A stretch of DNA of 64,000 nt from the NCBI GenBank assembly GCA_963800475.1, contig CAWDAZ010000003.1, forward strand, positions 124,001 through 188,000, written 5' to 3'. Both the position numbers and the translations under genes were made by a program. The DNA comes from Palsa-465 sp963800475. GTDB taxonomy: Bacteria > Actinomycetota > Thermoleophilia > Solirubrobacterales > Solirubrobacteraceae. This document shows positions 21,979 to 31,065 of the stretch, one piece after another (the first letter of the stretch is position 1; every line of letters begins with the position of its first letter). Below the pieces are notes generated by a model. It was not told the origin of the DNA. It worked only from the letters and a program-made list of their open reading frames with translations, and made no database searches.

Positions 21979-23664
21979 ATGGCGAGCGGAGCTCGGTCGA
22001 GCGTGAGCGGCACGCTGCGCGTCTTGCCGCTCGGTGGGCTGGGCGAGATCGGCAAGAACATGACCGTCGTCGAATACGACGACCGGATCGTGGTCGTCGA
22101 CGCCGGCCTGCGGTTTCCGACCACCGACATGCTCGGCATCGACCTCGTCCTGCCGGATTTCAGCTACCTCCGGGAGCGCGTCGACGACATCGAGGCGATC
22201 GTGATCACCCACGGCCATGAGGATCATCTCGGCGCGTTGCCCTGGGTGCTGCGCCAGCTCGGCACCCAGCCGCCGGTGTACGGCGGCCGGCTGACCGTCG
22301 CGATGGCGCGCTCGAAGCTCGACGAGCACCGGCTCCGCGAGGCCCCGCTCGAGGACCTCGAGCCGGGCGAGCGCATTACGCTCGGGCCGTTCGAGCTCGA
22401 GCTCGTGCACATGACGCACTCGATCCCCGACTCGTGCGCGGTCGTGCTCGGCACCGAGCTCGGACAGGTGGTGCTGACGGGCGACTACAAGTTCGACCAG
22501 ACGCCCGTCGACGGCATGCCGGCGGATGTCTCGCGTCTTGCCGAGCTCGGCCGCGACGGGGTGCTGCTGCTGTGCGGAGACTCCACGAACGCCGACCGGG
22601 AGGGATTCTCGCCCTCGGAGAGCGGCGTCGGCCGGCATCTCCAGGAGGTGTTCTCACGCGCCGAGGGCCGGATCGTTGTCACCAGCTTCGCGTCCAACAT
22701 CCACCGCGTCCAACAGGTCGTCGATGCCGCCGCGGCGCTCGGGCGCAAGGTCGCGCTGGTGGGTCGCTCGATGCGCAAGAACGTCAACATCGGCCGCTCG
22801 CTGGGCCACATCGAGTTTCCCGAAGGAATCCTGATCCAGCCCCAGGAGGTCGAGGACTGGCCCGACGAGAAGGTCGTCGTCGTCTCGACGGGCTCACAGG
22901 GCGAGCCGCTCTCGGCGCTCAGGCGGATGGCACACAACGACCACCGGATGATCAAACTCCGTCGCGGCGACACGGTGGTCTTCTCCGCCACGCCGATTCC
23001 CGGCAACGAGCGGGCGGTGGGAGAGACGATCGACCGGCTGTACCACATCGGGTGCGACGTGATCACGCCCCGCGAGGCTCCGATCCACGCCTCCGGCCAT
23101 GGATACACCGAGGAGCTCAAGCTGATGCTGAACCTGCTGAGGCCGCGCTTCGTGCTGCCGGTCCACGGCGACCACAAACGCCTCCACCTGCATGCCCAGC
23201 TCGCCGAGGCCGTCGGCATCGAGCCTGGCGCCGTGTTCGAGGGGGAGAACGGGCTGCCGCTCGAGATCGACGAGCGCGGCGCCGCATTCGGCGCGCCCGA
23301 GCAGTCGGGGATGATCTTCGTCGACGGGGTGGACATCGGCGATCCCGCCGACGTCGCGCTGCGCGACCGCCGGATGCTTTCCGACGACGGCATCTTCATC
23401 GTCGTGGCGACGATCTCGGAGCAGACCGGCGAGTCGGTGGTGGACCCCGAGGTGATCTTCCGCGGCGTCCCGTTCGTCGAGCAGGCCGACGGGCTCCTCG
23501 ACGACATCCGCGAGGCGGTCGACGAGTCCCTGCAGCGCGCGGTCGGCGACGGGATCAGGGAGATCGATCTGCTCCAGCAGGAGCTGCACGACGACCTTGC
23601 CGCGTTCGTCTACGACCGGCTGCGCCGTCGCCCGATGGTGCTGCCGGTCGTCGTCGAGGTCTGA
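21979..23664 (+). CDS. rnj: Ribonuclease J
   Basis: RNase J is a metallo-beta-lactamase/beta-CASP ribonuclease with 5'-3' exo- and endonuclease activity. The N-terminal VLPLGGLGEIGKNMTVVE is diagnostic, the zinc motif is THGHEDHLGAL, and later motifs include VLTGDYKFDQTP, GDSTNADREG, SNIHRVQQ, STGSQGEPLSAL, HASGHGYTEELKLML and PVHGDHKRL. The C-terminal dimerisation domain is present. The frame starts with ATG at 21979, but GTG at 22003 is equally likely because family similarity starts there and GGAG lies upstream. The 3' end overlaps the converging histidine kinase gene by 55 bp. Confidence 0.96.
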   Translation: MASGARSSVSGTLRVLPLGGLGEIGKNMTVVEYDDRIVVVDAGLRFPTTDMLGIDLVLPDFSYLRERVDDIEAIVITHGHEDHLGALPWVLRQLGTQPPVYGGRLTVAMARSKLDEHRLREAPLEDLEPGERITLGPFELELVHMTHSIPDSCAVVLGTELGQVVLTGDYKFDQTPVDGMPADVSRLAELGRDGVLLLCGDSTNADREGFSPSESGVGRHLQEVFSRAEGRIVVTSFASNIHRVQQVVDAAAALGRKVALVGRSMRKNVNIGRSLGHIEFPEGILIQPQEVEDWPDEKVVVVSTGSQGEPLSALRRMAHNDHRMIKLRRGDTVVFSATPIPGNERAVGETIDRLYHIGCDVITPREAPIHASGHGYTEELKLMLNLLRPRFVLPVHGDHKRLHLHAQLAEAVGIEPGAVFEGENGLPLEIDERGAAFGAPEQSGMIFVDGVDIGDPADVALRDRRMLSDDGIFIVVATISEQTGESVVDPEVIFRGVPFVEQADGLLDDIREAVDESLQRAVGDGIREIDLLQQELHDDLAAFVYDRLRRRPMVLPVVVEV

Positions 23665-25160
23665 GCGCCGTTCTCGCCGGCAGGGGTCCCGATCGACGGG
23701 AGCCGCACCACGAACCTCGCGCCGTGCCCGACTGTGGGCGGCTCGAGGGTCACCGAGCCGCCGTGCGAATCGGCGACCGCCCTGACGATCGAAAGTCCGA
23801 GCCCCGAGCCCCGCGCCCGGTCCCATGCCCCGGAGCTGCGGTCGCCGGCGCCGCGGACGAAGCGCTCGAAGATCCGGTTGCGGATCTCCCCGGGGATCCC
23901 GGGACCGTCATCCTCGACGACCACCAGCGCATCGCCGTTGTCGGTCGACGTCGCCGCGCGCACGTGGGTCCCGGACGGAGTGTGCGTGATGGCGTTCTCG
24001 ATCAGGTTGAGCACCAACCGGTGCAGGTCGTCGCGCGCACCCGACACGACCGCCGGCTCGGCGTCGATCTCGAGGCGGTGCTCCTCCGCGACGGGGCCGA
24101 TCTCGGAAGCCGCTTCGGTCAGCACCTCGTCGAGCGGCGTCGGCCGATACGGCTGCGCGCGCTTGGCGTCGACCCGCGCGAGCAGCAGCAGATCGGCGAC
24201 CAGCCGGCGCATCCGGCGTGCCGAGCGGAGCGCCGCCTCGGCGGTGTCGGCCTGCTCGCCGTTGAGCTCCTCCGCGAGCAGCTCGAGGCTCGCGAGCACG
24301 CTCGTCAGCGGGGTTCTTAGCTCATGTGAGGCATCCGCAACAAATTCCCTCTGGCGGTTCAGCATCGACTCGGTCGCCCCCCGGGCCTCGTCGAGGCCCT
24401 GGAGCATCCCCTCGAGCGTGCGTGCGAGCTCGGCGACCTCGTCGTCGGCCTTCGGTAGTGGGACGTGGCGGCTCGGGTCGCGGGTGCGCTCGATCTCGCG
24501 TGCGGCATCGGTCAGCTGGGAGATCGGGCGGATCGCGCGCTGGGCGGTGGCGAGGCCCGCCAGCAGCGCCAGCACGGTGCCCCCGAGCACGCCCAGCAGC
24601 AGGAACAGCTTCACGCGGCTGAGCGTGTGGTTGAGGTCTGAGAGCGGCACCGCGTACAGCAGCCACACGTTGCCCTCGTCGGGCGGCGTGACGCGGAGCG
24701 GCTTGGGAACGTTGACCCGGTAGCCGAGCTCTTGGAACACTCCCTGCCTCGAGGGCGGCGCGAAGCGCGGCGTCGCGGGGATCGCCTTCAGCCCCTTGAT
24801 CTTGACCTCGTCCTGGGTACAGACCAGCAGGCCGCTGTCGTCGAAGATCCGGATCTGAGCGTGCTGCGTGCTGACGTAATCGGGCAGCCGTACGTTCTTG
24901 TCGCAGTTCAGCTCGCCGTTGGTCCACCGCAACGGCTCGAGGTTGCTCGCGAGCTGAGTCGCCGCGGCGTCGACCTGGTCGTTGAACTGGCTGCGGAGCT
25001 GGCGGGTGGTCAGGACCCCGACCAGCACCGCGAACGCGGCGAGGATCACGAACGTCAACGCCGCAGATCCGCCCGCGAGCCGCCAGCGGATCGGCAGCGA
25101 CCTATACGCGGAGAACGTAGCCCGCGCCGCGGATCGTATGGAGGAGCCGAGGCTCGCCAC
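23610..25160 (-). CDS. Two-component sensor histidine kinase (MprB-like architecture)
   Basis: Membrane sensor kinase of about 516 residues: first membrane helix, an extracytoplasmic region of about 130 residues, second helix, HAMP linker (AQRAIRPISQLTDAAREIERT), H-box FVADASHELRTPLTSV with the phospho-acceptor His, N-box NLIENAITHTPSG and G-boxes VEDDGPGIP and GSGLGLSIV. The GTG at 25160 is preferred because AAGGAAG lies 10 nt upstream; a TTG three codons earlier is possible. It overlaps the end of the response regulator gene upstream. The stimulus is unknown. A patch around the H-box (24314-24352) uses unusually AT-rich codons. Confidence 0.92.
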   Translation of the reverse strand: MASLGSSIRSAARATFSAYRSLPIRWRLAGGSAALTFVILAAFAVLVGVLTTRQLRSQFNDQVDAAATQLASNLEPLRWTNGELNCDKNVRLPDYVSTQHAQIRIFDDSGLLVCTQDEVKIKGLKAIPATPRFAPPSRQGVFQELGYRVNVPKPLRVTPPDEGNVWLLYAVPLSDLNHTLSRVKLFLLLGVLGGTVLALLAGLATAQRAIRPISQLTDAAREIERTRDPSRHVPLPKADDEVAELARTLEGMLQGLDEARGATESMLNRQREFVADASHELRTPLTSVLASLELLAEELNGEQADTAEAALRSARRMRRLVADLLLLARVDAKRAQPYRPTPLDEVLTEAASEIGPVAEEHRLEIDAEPAVVSGARDDLHRLVLNLIENAITHTPSGTHVRAATSTDNGDALVVVEDDGPGIPGEIRNRIFERFVRGAGDRSSGAWDRARGSGLGLSIVRAVADSHGGSVTLEPPTVGHGARFVVRLPSIGTPAGENGAQTSTTTGSTIGRRRSRS

Positions 25161-25788
25161 CGGCTTCAAGCTTCCTTCGTAGGTTTGAGACGAATACCTC
25201 GATCGTGTTCGTCATCGAGAACGGGTCGTAGCCCCACACCTCGTCGAGCAGCCGCTGGCGGGAGATCACGATCCGCTCGTTGCGCATCAAATATTCCAAT
25301 AATTCGAATTCCCTCTGGGTTAAATCGATCCGCCGGCCCGACCGGGTCACCTCGTGCGTGTCGGGATTCAGCCGCAGGTCGGAGACCGACAGGGCGGCCT
25401 GGCCGCGCGGCGGCCGGCGCCTGAGCAGCGCCCGAAGTCGCGCGAGCAGCTCCTGGCGCTCGAACGGCTTGACCAGATAGTCGTCGGCGCCCGCATCGAG
25501 CCCCTCGACGCGTGCGTCGACCGCGTCGCGTGCGGTCAGCACCAGGATCGGGACGTCGTCTGCCTCGCGCAGGCGCTTGGCGACCTCGATTCCGTCCATC
25601 CGCGGCAGCCCGAGGTCGAGGATCACCAGGTCGGGAAGGAATGCGTGCGCCTCCTCGAGCGCGATGACGCCGTCGACGGCCAGCTTCACCTCATAGCCTT
25701 CGAGGCGCAGCGAGCGCTGCAGCACCTGCGCGATCGCCTCGTCGTCCTCGACGACCAGTACCCGTGCGGAGCGTTCGTAGTCGGCCAT
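25102..25788 (-). CDS. OmpR/PhoB-family response regulator
   Basis: A 228-residue regulator with receiver domain (VLVVEDDEAIAQVL, phospho-acceptor Asp in LVILDLGLPRMDG, Thr in VLTARD, Lys in YLVKPFERQE) and a C-terminal winged helix (DLTQREFELLEYLMRN, RLLDEVWGYDPFSMTNTIEVF, TIRGAGYVLRV). ATG at 25788 is chosen because the receiver core begins right after it and TACTAT (25804-25799) lies 10 nt upstream, suggesting a leaderless mRNA. It is followed by its kinase in an overlapping arrangement. The codons at 25286-25328, encoding part of the wing, are strikingly AT-rich and include two TTA leucines. Confidence 0.94.
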   Translation of the reverse strand: MADYERSARVLVVEDDEAIAQVLQRSLRLEGYEVKLAVDGVIALEEAHAFLPDLVILDLGLPRMDGIEVAKRLREADDVPILVLTARDAVDARVEGLDAGADDYLVKPFERQELLARLRALLRRRPPRGQAALSVSDLRLNPDTHEVTRSGRRIDLTQREFELLEYLMRNERIVISRQRLLDEVWGYDPFSMTNTIEVFVSNLRRKLEAGGEPRLLHTIRGAGYVLRV

Positions 25789-25870
25789 ACGTACCCAGAT
25801 AGTAGGGAGGGCGCCTCGCGCGCCGGCAGGCAGGAGCCGCCCGGCGGCCGTCGAAGCCATTCCTTCGGAG

Positions 25871-28363
25871 ATGGCCGCCCGCAAGCGAAAGAAGCCGACC
25901 AAGCCATCCCGGCGAGGCGCCGCGACGCGCGCAACGCGCTCGCGGCTGGGATCTCGCCCGTCGCTGTCGGTGCCGCGGCCCGATCTCGAGCCCCATCAGG
26001 TCGACATCGTCGCGCTGGCGCTGATCGCGATCGGGATCTTCCTGGCCGGCGTGGCGTACATCCACTGGTCCGGCGGAGCGGTGGGCGAGGGGGCGATCAC
26101 GGCGTTCCGGTTCGTGTTCGGGGCGCTCGGCTACGCGGTGCCCGCGGCGCTGGTGCTGGCCGGCGCCCTGATCCTGATCCGAGAGCTGCGCCCTCCGACG
26201 CGCCCGATCCGCGCCGGCGTGCTGTGCCTGGCCGCGTCGCTGACGCTCGCGCTCGCCGCGGGCACGCTCGGGCTGGGGCCGGGCATGCTGCACGGCCACG
26301 CGTTCTGGCAGGCGCACGCGTTCGAGGCCCGGGGCGGCGTGCTCGGCCAGGGCGAGTTGTGGGTGACGATGCACCTGTTCTCGACGGTCGGCGCGAACGT
26401 GCTCGCCGTGTTCCTGCTGGCCGCCGGCGTGATCCTCGTGACCGGCGCGGGCGTCGCCGGGATCGTGCGGATCACGGGCACGGGCGTGGCCGAGACCGGG
26501 CGGGCGCTGCGGCGCTCCACCGAGGAGTTCGCCACCACGGTCTCGCGCCGGCCGATCACCGAGGCCGGGCGGGCGATCCACGTCGCGCGCGTGGATACCG
26601 AGGCGAGCGACGGGCTGGAGCCGCTGCTGCCGCCCGAGCCCGACACCTCCGAGCTCGTAATTCGGGCCACGCACGTCGAGGCGCCGCCGGCATCGGCCGA
26701 ACTCGACGAACACGAGCATCAGCACGAGCCCGACGAGCCACCCGAGCAGCTCGGCCTCGGCGCCGAGCCGCCTCCGGAGCCCGGCCCGGACTCTGAGCGT
26801 GGCGAAGCTCCGGAGGAGCCTGCGCTCACCCCGCAGGGCCGCTACCGGGCGAGCGTCACCGACGACCCGGATTTCGTGTGGCGGGTGCCCTCGGCGCGAT
26901 TTCTCGTGCGCTCGACCGGCGACGCCGCCAAGCCCGACACCGCCGGGCAGGAGCAGACCGCGCGGGCGCTGCTCGAGGCGCTCGGCCATTTCGGGATCGA
27001 AGCGAAGGTGATCGGGCGCGTCACCGGCCCGCACATCACCCGCTATGAATTGCGGCTCGCGCCCGGCACCAAGGTCTCGAAGGTCGCGCAGCTCAAGGAT
27101 GACCTCGCGTACGCGCTGGCCGCCACCGATATCCGGATCCTCGCGCCGATCCCGGGCAAGCAGGCCGTCGGCGTGGAGGTCCCGAACGCGCGCCGGCGGA
27201 TCGTGCACCTCGGTGACGTGTTCCAGCAGCCGCCCTCCGACTGGTCCCCGTTGACGGTGTGGCTCGGCAAGGACATCGCCGGCCGCGCGATCGGGGCAGA
27301 CCTGTCGAAGATGCCCCACCTGCTGGTCGCCGGCACCACCGGCGCCGGCAAGTCCGCGTGCGTGAACGCGATGCTGTCCTCGATCCTGCTGCGCGCGACT
27401 CCACACGAGGTGCGGTTCGTGCTCGTCGACCCCAAACAGGTCGAGCTCAACCACTACGAGTCGATCCCGCATCTCCTGACCCCCGTGATCACGAGCCCGC
27501 GGATGGCCGCCAACGCCCTGCAGAACCTGGTCCGCGAGATGGAGCAGCGCTACGGGATCATGTCGCTGGCCAGGACCCGCTCGCTGCCGGAGCTCAACCG
27601 GGCGCGCGAGAAGCGCGGCGAGCCGCACCTGCCCTACATCCTGTGCGTGATCGACGAGCTTGCCGACCTGATGATGGTCGCCCCCGCGGAGGTCGAGGAC
27701 TCGATCATCCGGCTTGCGCAGAAGGCTCGCGCGGTCGGCATCCATCTGGTGCTCGCCACGCAGTCGCCGCGCGTCGACGTGATCACCGGGATGATCAAGG
27801 CGAACGTGCCGTCGCGGATCGCGTTCGCGGTCTCCTCACAGACCGATTCGCGCGTGATTCTGGACCAGAACGGCGCCGAGTCGCTGCTCGGCCAGGGAGA
27901 CATGCTGTTCTCGCCGGTCGGGGCCTCTAAGCTCCAGCGGATCCAGGGCGCGTACATCGACGAAGAGCAGATCGCGGACCTGACCGAGGGGTGGCGCAAG
28001 CAGGGTGAGCCGGAGTTCCACGAGGAGCTGCTTGAGGAGGTGGAGAGCACGGATTCGGGGCAATCGGGCGAGGAGGAGTTCCATCCCGACGAGGACCCGC
28101 TGCTCGAGGAGGCGATCGCACTGGTCGCGCAGATGGGCACCGCATCGACCTCGATGCTGCAGCGGCGGCTGCGGCTCGGCTATACGCGCGCGGGGCGGCT
28201 GATCGACATGCTCGAGCGGCGCGGGATCATCTCGGGGTACGAGGGTTCCAAGCCGCGTCAGGTGCTGATCACCGAGGCCGACGTGCCCCGGATCCTCTCG
28301 CACCTCGCCGAGGGCTCGGATCCGCAGCCGAGCGCTGCCGCAGCGACGCCCGACGGCGGCTGA
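25871..28363 (+). CDS. ftsK: DNA translocase FtsK/SpoIIIE
   Basis: FtsK pumps chromosomal DNA through the closing division septum. The 830-residue protein has a basic N terminus, four membrane helices (about residues 45-205), an acidic Pro/Glu-rich linker (about 235-330), the alpha/beta motor domain and a C-terminal winged-helix gamma domain that reads polar DNA sequences. Walker A is GTTGAGKS at 488-495, Walker B is CVIDELADLMM near 592-602, and the motor motif ATQSPRVDVITGMIK is present. The linker is much shorter than in E. coli. ATG at 25871 has GGAG directly before it, an unusually tight spacing. Confidence 0.95.
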   Translation: MAARKRKKPTKPSRRGAATRATRSRLGSRPSLSVPRPDLEPHQVDIVALALIAIGIFLAGVAYIHWSGGAVGEGAITAFRFVFGALGYAVPAALVLAGALILIRELRPPTRPIRAGVLCLAASLTLALAAGTLGLGPGMLHGHAFWQAHAFEARGGVLGQGELWVTMHLFSTVGANVLAVFLLAAGVILVTGAGVAGIVRITGTGVAETGRALRRSTEEFATTVSRRPITEAGRAIHVARVDTEASDGLEPLLPPEPDTSELVIRATHVEAPPASAELDEHEHQHEPDEPPEQLGLGAEPPPEPGPDSERGEAPEEPALTPQGRYRASVTDDPDFVWRVPSARFLVRSTGDAAKPDTAGQEQTARALLEALGHFGIEAKVIGRVTGPHITRYELRLAPGTKVSKVAQLKDDLAYALAATDIRILAPIPGKQAVGVEVPNARRRIVHLGDVFQQPPSDWSPLTVWLGKDIAGRAIGADLSKMPHLLVAGTTGAGKSACVNAMLSSILLRATPHEVRFVLVDPKQVELNHYESIPHLLTPVITSPRMAANALQNLVREMEQRYGIMSLARTRSLPELNRAREKRGEPHLPYILCVIDELADLMMVAPAEVEDSIIRLAQKARAVGIHLVLATQSPRVDVITGMIKANVPSRIAFAVSSQTDSRVILDQNGAESLLGQGDMLFSPVGASKLQRIQGAYIDEEQIADLTEGWRKQGEPEFHEELLEEVESTDSGQSGEEEFHPDEDPLLEEAIALVAQMGTASTSMLQRRLRLGYTRAGRLIDMLERRGIISGYEGSKPRQVLITEADVPRILSHLAEGSDPQPSAAAATPDGG

Positions 28364-28396
28364 TTCACAGCCGCGCATCCCCTAGCCTTCGCGGCA

Positions 28397-29155
28397 ATGG
28401 CGGAGATCGGCTCGACACTGCGCGAAGCGCGGATGCGTGAGCGGATCGACATCTCCGAAGTCGAGACACGCACGAAGATCCGCGCCAAGTACCTGCGCGC
28501 GATCGAGAACGAGGAATGGGACCTGCTGCCGGGCCCCGTGTACGCCAAGAGCTTCCTGCGGACGTACGGAGACTTCCTCGGGCTCGACTCGCGGATGCTG
28601 ATCGACGAGTTCAAGCGCCGCTACGAGCGCCCGTCCGATAACGAGATCCGTCCGGCGGCCTCGATCGCGCGCGAGCGAGAGCGGCGCCGCCGGTCGCCGA
28701 GGTTCCCGTCGTGGGCCCCGATCGCGCTGGTCGTGGTGGTGATCGTGGGGGTGCTGTACGCGGTCGGCAGCGCGACGGAATCGGGACCCAACTCGACCAG
28801 CGGTCACCAGCCGGCCCACCGCCGTCGCCACCGCGTGGTCGTGCCCACCAAGCCCCAGGCGCCGGCGAAGCCGACCAGCGTGACCCTTCAGCTGGTGCCG
28901 ACGGGCACGGTCTACGTGTGCCTCGTGAACGGCTCCGGCGCGAAGCTGATCAACGAGCGAACGTTTACGACCGGCGAGACGATCCCGACCCAGACCGCGC
29001 CGTCGCTGCTGCTCACGCTCGGTAACGCCGCGGTGCAGATGAAGGTCAACGGCAAGCCGGTCCCCGTCGCAGCGTCGGCGAACGCGATCCGGCTGCTGCT
29101 GACGCCGACCTCGGTGAAGAACATCCCGATCTCCCAGACCCCCACATGCCCGTGA
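28397..29155 (+). CDS. RodZ-like membrane protein with helix-turn-helix
   Basis: A 252-residue protein with a cytoplasmic XRE-type HTH_25 domain (GSTLREARMRERIDISEVE, KYLRAIENEEWDLLPGPVYAKSFLRTY), a basic juxtamembrane stretch, one membrane helix (about 103-123), a Pro/Lys-rich linker and an extracytoplasmic beta domain similar to DUF4115. RodZ links the MreB cytoskeleton to the cell wall in rods; no mreB is in this window, so its role here is inferred from family only. TAGCCT (28383-28388) lies 8 nt before the ATG. Position between ftsK and cinA is conserved in Gram-positives. Its stop overlaps cinA by 10 bp. Confidence 0.85.
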   Translation: MAEIGSTLREARMRERIDISEVETRTKIRAKYLRAIENEEWDLLPGPVYAKSFLRTYGDFLGLDSRMLIDEFKRRYERPSDNEIRPAASIARERERRRRSPRFPSWAPIALVVVVIVGVLYAVGSATESGPNSTSGHQPAHRRRHRVVVPTKPQAPAKPTSVTLQLVPTGTVYVCLVNGSGAKLINERTFTTGETIPTQTAPSLLLTLGNAAVQMKVNGKPVPVAASANAIRLLLTPTSVKNIPISQTPTCP

Positions 29156-30501
29156 GCGATCGCGAGCGCTCCGACCGCCCGCGCGCCGGGATCCTGATCA
29201 CCGGAACCGAGGTCCTGACCGGGATCATCTCCGACCGCAACGGGCCGTGGCTGTCCGAGCGGCTGCTCGAGGTGGGCGTCGACGCCGAGACGATCCAGAT
29301 CGTCGGCGACCGCCGTGAGGATCTGCTCAAGGCGCTGCGGTTCATGGCCGACGAGGGCCACGCGGTGATCGTCACCAGCGGCGGCCTCGGCCCGACCGCC
29401 GACGACCTGACCGCCGAGGTGGTGGCCGAGTTCGCGGGGCGCGAGATGGTGCTCGATCCCAGGCTCGAGGAGCGGATCGAGGAGATCCTCGCGGGGCTGA
29501 TGCGGCGCTGGCCGAACCTCGACCGGGAGGCGATCCGGGTCTCGAACCGCAAGCAGGCGATGATCCCCGATGGCGCGACCGTGATCGACCCGGTCGGCAC
29601 AGCGCCGGGCCTGGTGGTGCCGCCCCGCTCCGGGGCCCGGCCGACGGTCGTCGTGCTGCCGGGGCCGCCGCGCGAGCTCCAGCCGTTGTGGAGGACGGCG
29701 GTCGAGACCGAGCCGTTCAAGGCCGCAACCGCCGGCGCCCCCGACTACCGGCGCGGGATGCTTCGGCTGTTCGGGATCCCGGAGTCCGAGATCGCCAGCA
29801 CGCTGCGCGCCGCGGAGGCGGAGGGCCTCGAGCTCGCGCCGCTCGAGATCACGACCTGCCTGCGCCGTGGCGAAATTGAGGTCTCGACGCGCTACGAGCC
29901 GGTCGTCGAGGACGCGTACCGCGCGCTGGTCGAGTTCATCCGCGCGCGCCACCGCGACACGCTGTTCTCCGACGACGGCTCCACCGTCGACCAGCAGATC
30001 GTGGCGCTGCTCGACGGACGCACCGTGGCGGTCGCCGAGTCGTGCACGGGCGGGCTGATGTCGGCGCGACTGACCGAACGCCCGGGCTCATCGGCCTACT
30101 TCCTGGGCGGAGTGGTCGCATATTCGAACGCGGCCAAGGTCGCGCTGGCCGGCGTTGACGCGACGCTGATCGAGCGTTACGGCGCCGTCTCGGCCGAGGT
30201 CGCCGAGGCGCTGGCCACGGGGGCGATCGAGCGGTTCGCCGCCGACTTCGGAGTCGGCATCACCGGGATCGCAGGCCCGGACGGCGGTACCGAGGAGAAG
30301 CCCGTCGGGACCGTGTGCTTCTCGATCTGCGAGCGAGACGGACCGCGGATCACGCGCTCGACGCGGCTCCCCGGGGGGCGCGCCGACGTCCGCGACCGCT
30401 CGACGACGGTCGCGATGCACCTGCTGCGCCGGCTGCTGGCGGAGGAGGGGCTCGCGGGCCTGCCCGTGCCGGACGCCTCGGTGGCGCGCCGGTCCGGGTG
30501 A
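29146..30501 (+). CDS. cinA: CinA family protein (competence/damage-inducible; NMN deamidase type)
   Basis: A 451-residue two-domain CinA. The N-terminal molybdopterin-binding-like domain has ILITGTEVLTGIISDRNG and VIVTSGGLGPTADDLT; the C-terminal deamidase-like domain has AVAESCTGGLMSARLTERPGS, GGVVAYSNAAK and GITGIAGPDGGTEEKPVGTV. C-terminal CinA domains deamidate nicotinamide mononucleotide and N-terminal ones hydrolyse ADP-ribose in characterised cases. The gene is classically next to recA; here thpR follows but recA is 8.6 kb away. Start ATG at 29146 overlaps the rodZ-like gene. Confidence 0.95.
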   Translation: MPVSDRERSDRPRAGILITGTEVLTGIISDRNGPWLSERLLEVGVDAETIQIVGDRREDLLKALRFMADEGHAVIVTSGGLGPTADDLTAEVVAEFAGREMVLDPRLEERIEEILAGLMRRWPNLDREAIRVSNRKQAMIPDGATVIDPVGTAPGLVVPPRSGARPTVVVLPGPPRELQPLWRTAVETEPFKAATAGAPDYRRGMLRLFGIPESEIASTLRAAEAEGLELAPLEITTCLRRGEIEVSTRYEPVVEDAYRALVEFIRARHRDTLFSDDGSTVDQQIVALLDGRTVAVAESCTGGLMSARLTERPGSSAYFLGGVVAYSNAAKVALAGVDATLIERYGAVSAEVAEALATGAIERFAADFGVGITGIAGPDGGTEEKPVGTVCFSICERDGPRITRSTRLPGGRADVRDRSTTVAMHLLRRLLAEEGLAGLPVPDASVARRSG

Positions 30502-31064
30502 GCGGCGAACGCGCGCGGCTGTTCGTCGCGCTCGAGCTGCCGCGCGAGGTGCGTGAGACGCTCGTCGCATGGCGCGCGTCCGCGCTGGGCTCCAGCGAGG
30601 GCGTGCGGCTCGTCGCCGCCGGCGACCTGCACGTGACGCTGTGCTTCCTGGGCTGGCGCGAATCGGCGCAGGCCGGCGCAATCGCCGCGGCATGCGAAAT
30701 CGTGCGCGGCAGCGGCGCCGTGGAGCTCGTCCTCGGCGAGCCCGCGGCGCTACCGCGCAACCGCCCGCGGGTGCTCGCGGTCGCGCTCGAGGATCCGCAA
30801 GGCGGGCTCGGCACGCTCCAGGCGATGCTCTCGGCGGCACTCCGGACCGGCGGCTTCTACGAGCCCGAGTCGCGTCCGTTCTTCGGCCACGTGACGGTCG
30901 CGCGGGCCGGGCGCGGTGCTCGGATCCCGCGCTCCGCGCTCGTCGCGGCGCCCGTGCCCGAGCTGCGGTTCGGCGGGTCGAGCACGGTGCTGTATCGCTC
31001 CCGGCTGGGGCGCGGCGGCGCGCGCTACGAGGTTCTCTCGCGGGTCCCGCTCGACGCCGGCTAG
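30498..31064 (+). CDS. thpR: RNA 2',3'-cyclic phosphodiesterase
   Basis: A 188-residue 2H phosphoesterase (LigT/ThpR family) that opens RNA 2',3'-cyclic phosphates. Both catalytic HxT motifs are clear: LHVTLCFLG near residue 40 and FFGHVTVAR near 130. The N terminus RLFVALELP is typical. GTG at 30498 overlaps the cinA stop by 4 bp, giving translational coupling in a conserved cinA-thpR pair. The next gene converges on it with one base between stop codons. Confidence 0.94.
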   Translation: MSGERARLFVALELPREVRETLVAWRASALGSSEGVRLVAAGDLHVTLCFLGWRESAQAGAIAAACEIVRGSGAVELVLGEPAALPRNRPRVLAVALEDPQGGLGTLQAMLSAALRTGGFYEPESRPFFGHVTVARAGRGARIPRSALVAAPVPELRFGGSSTVLYRSRLGRGGARYEVLSRVPLDAG

Positions 31065-31065
31065 C

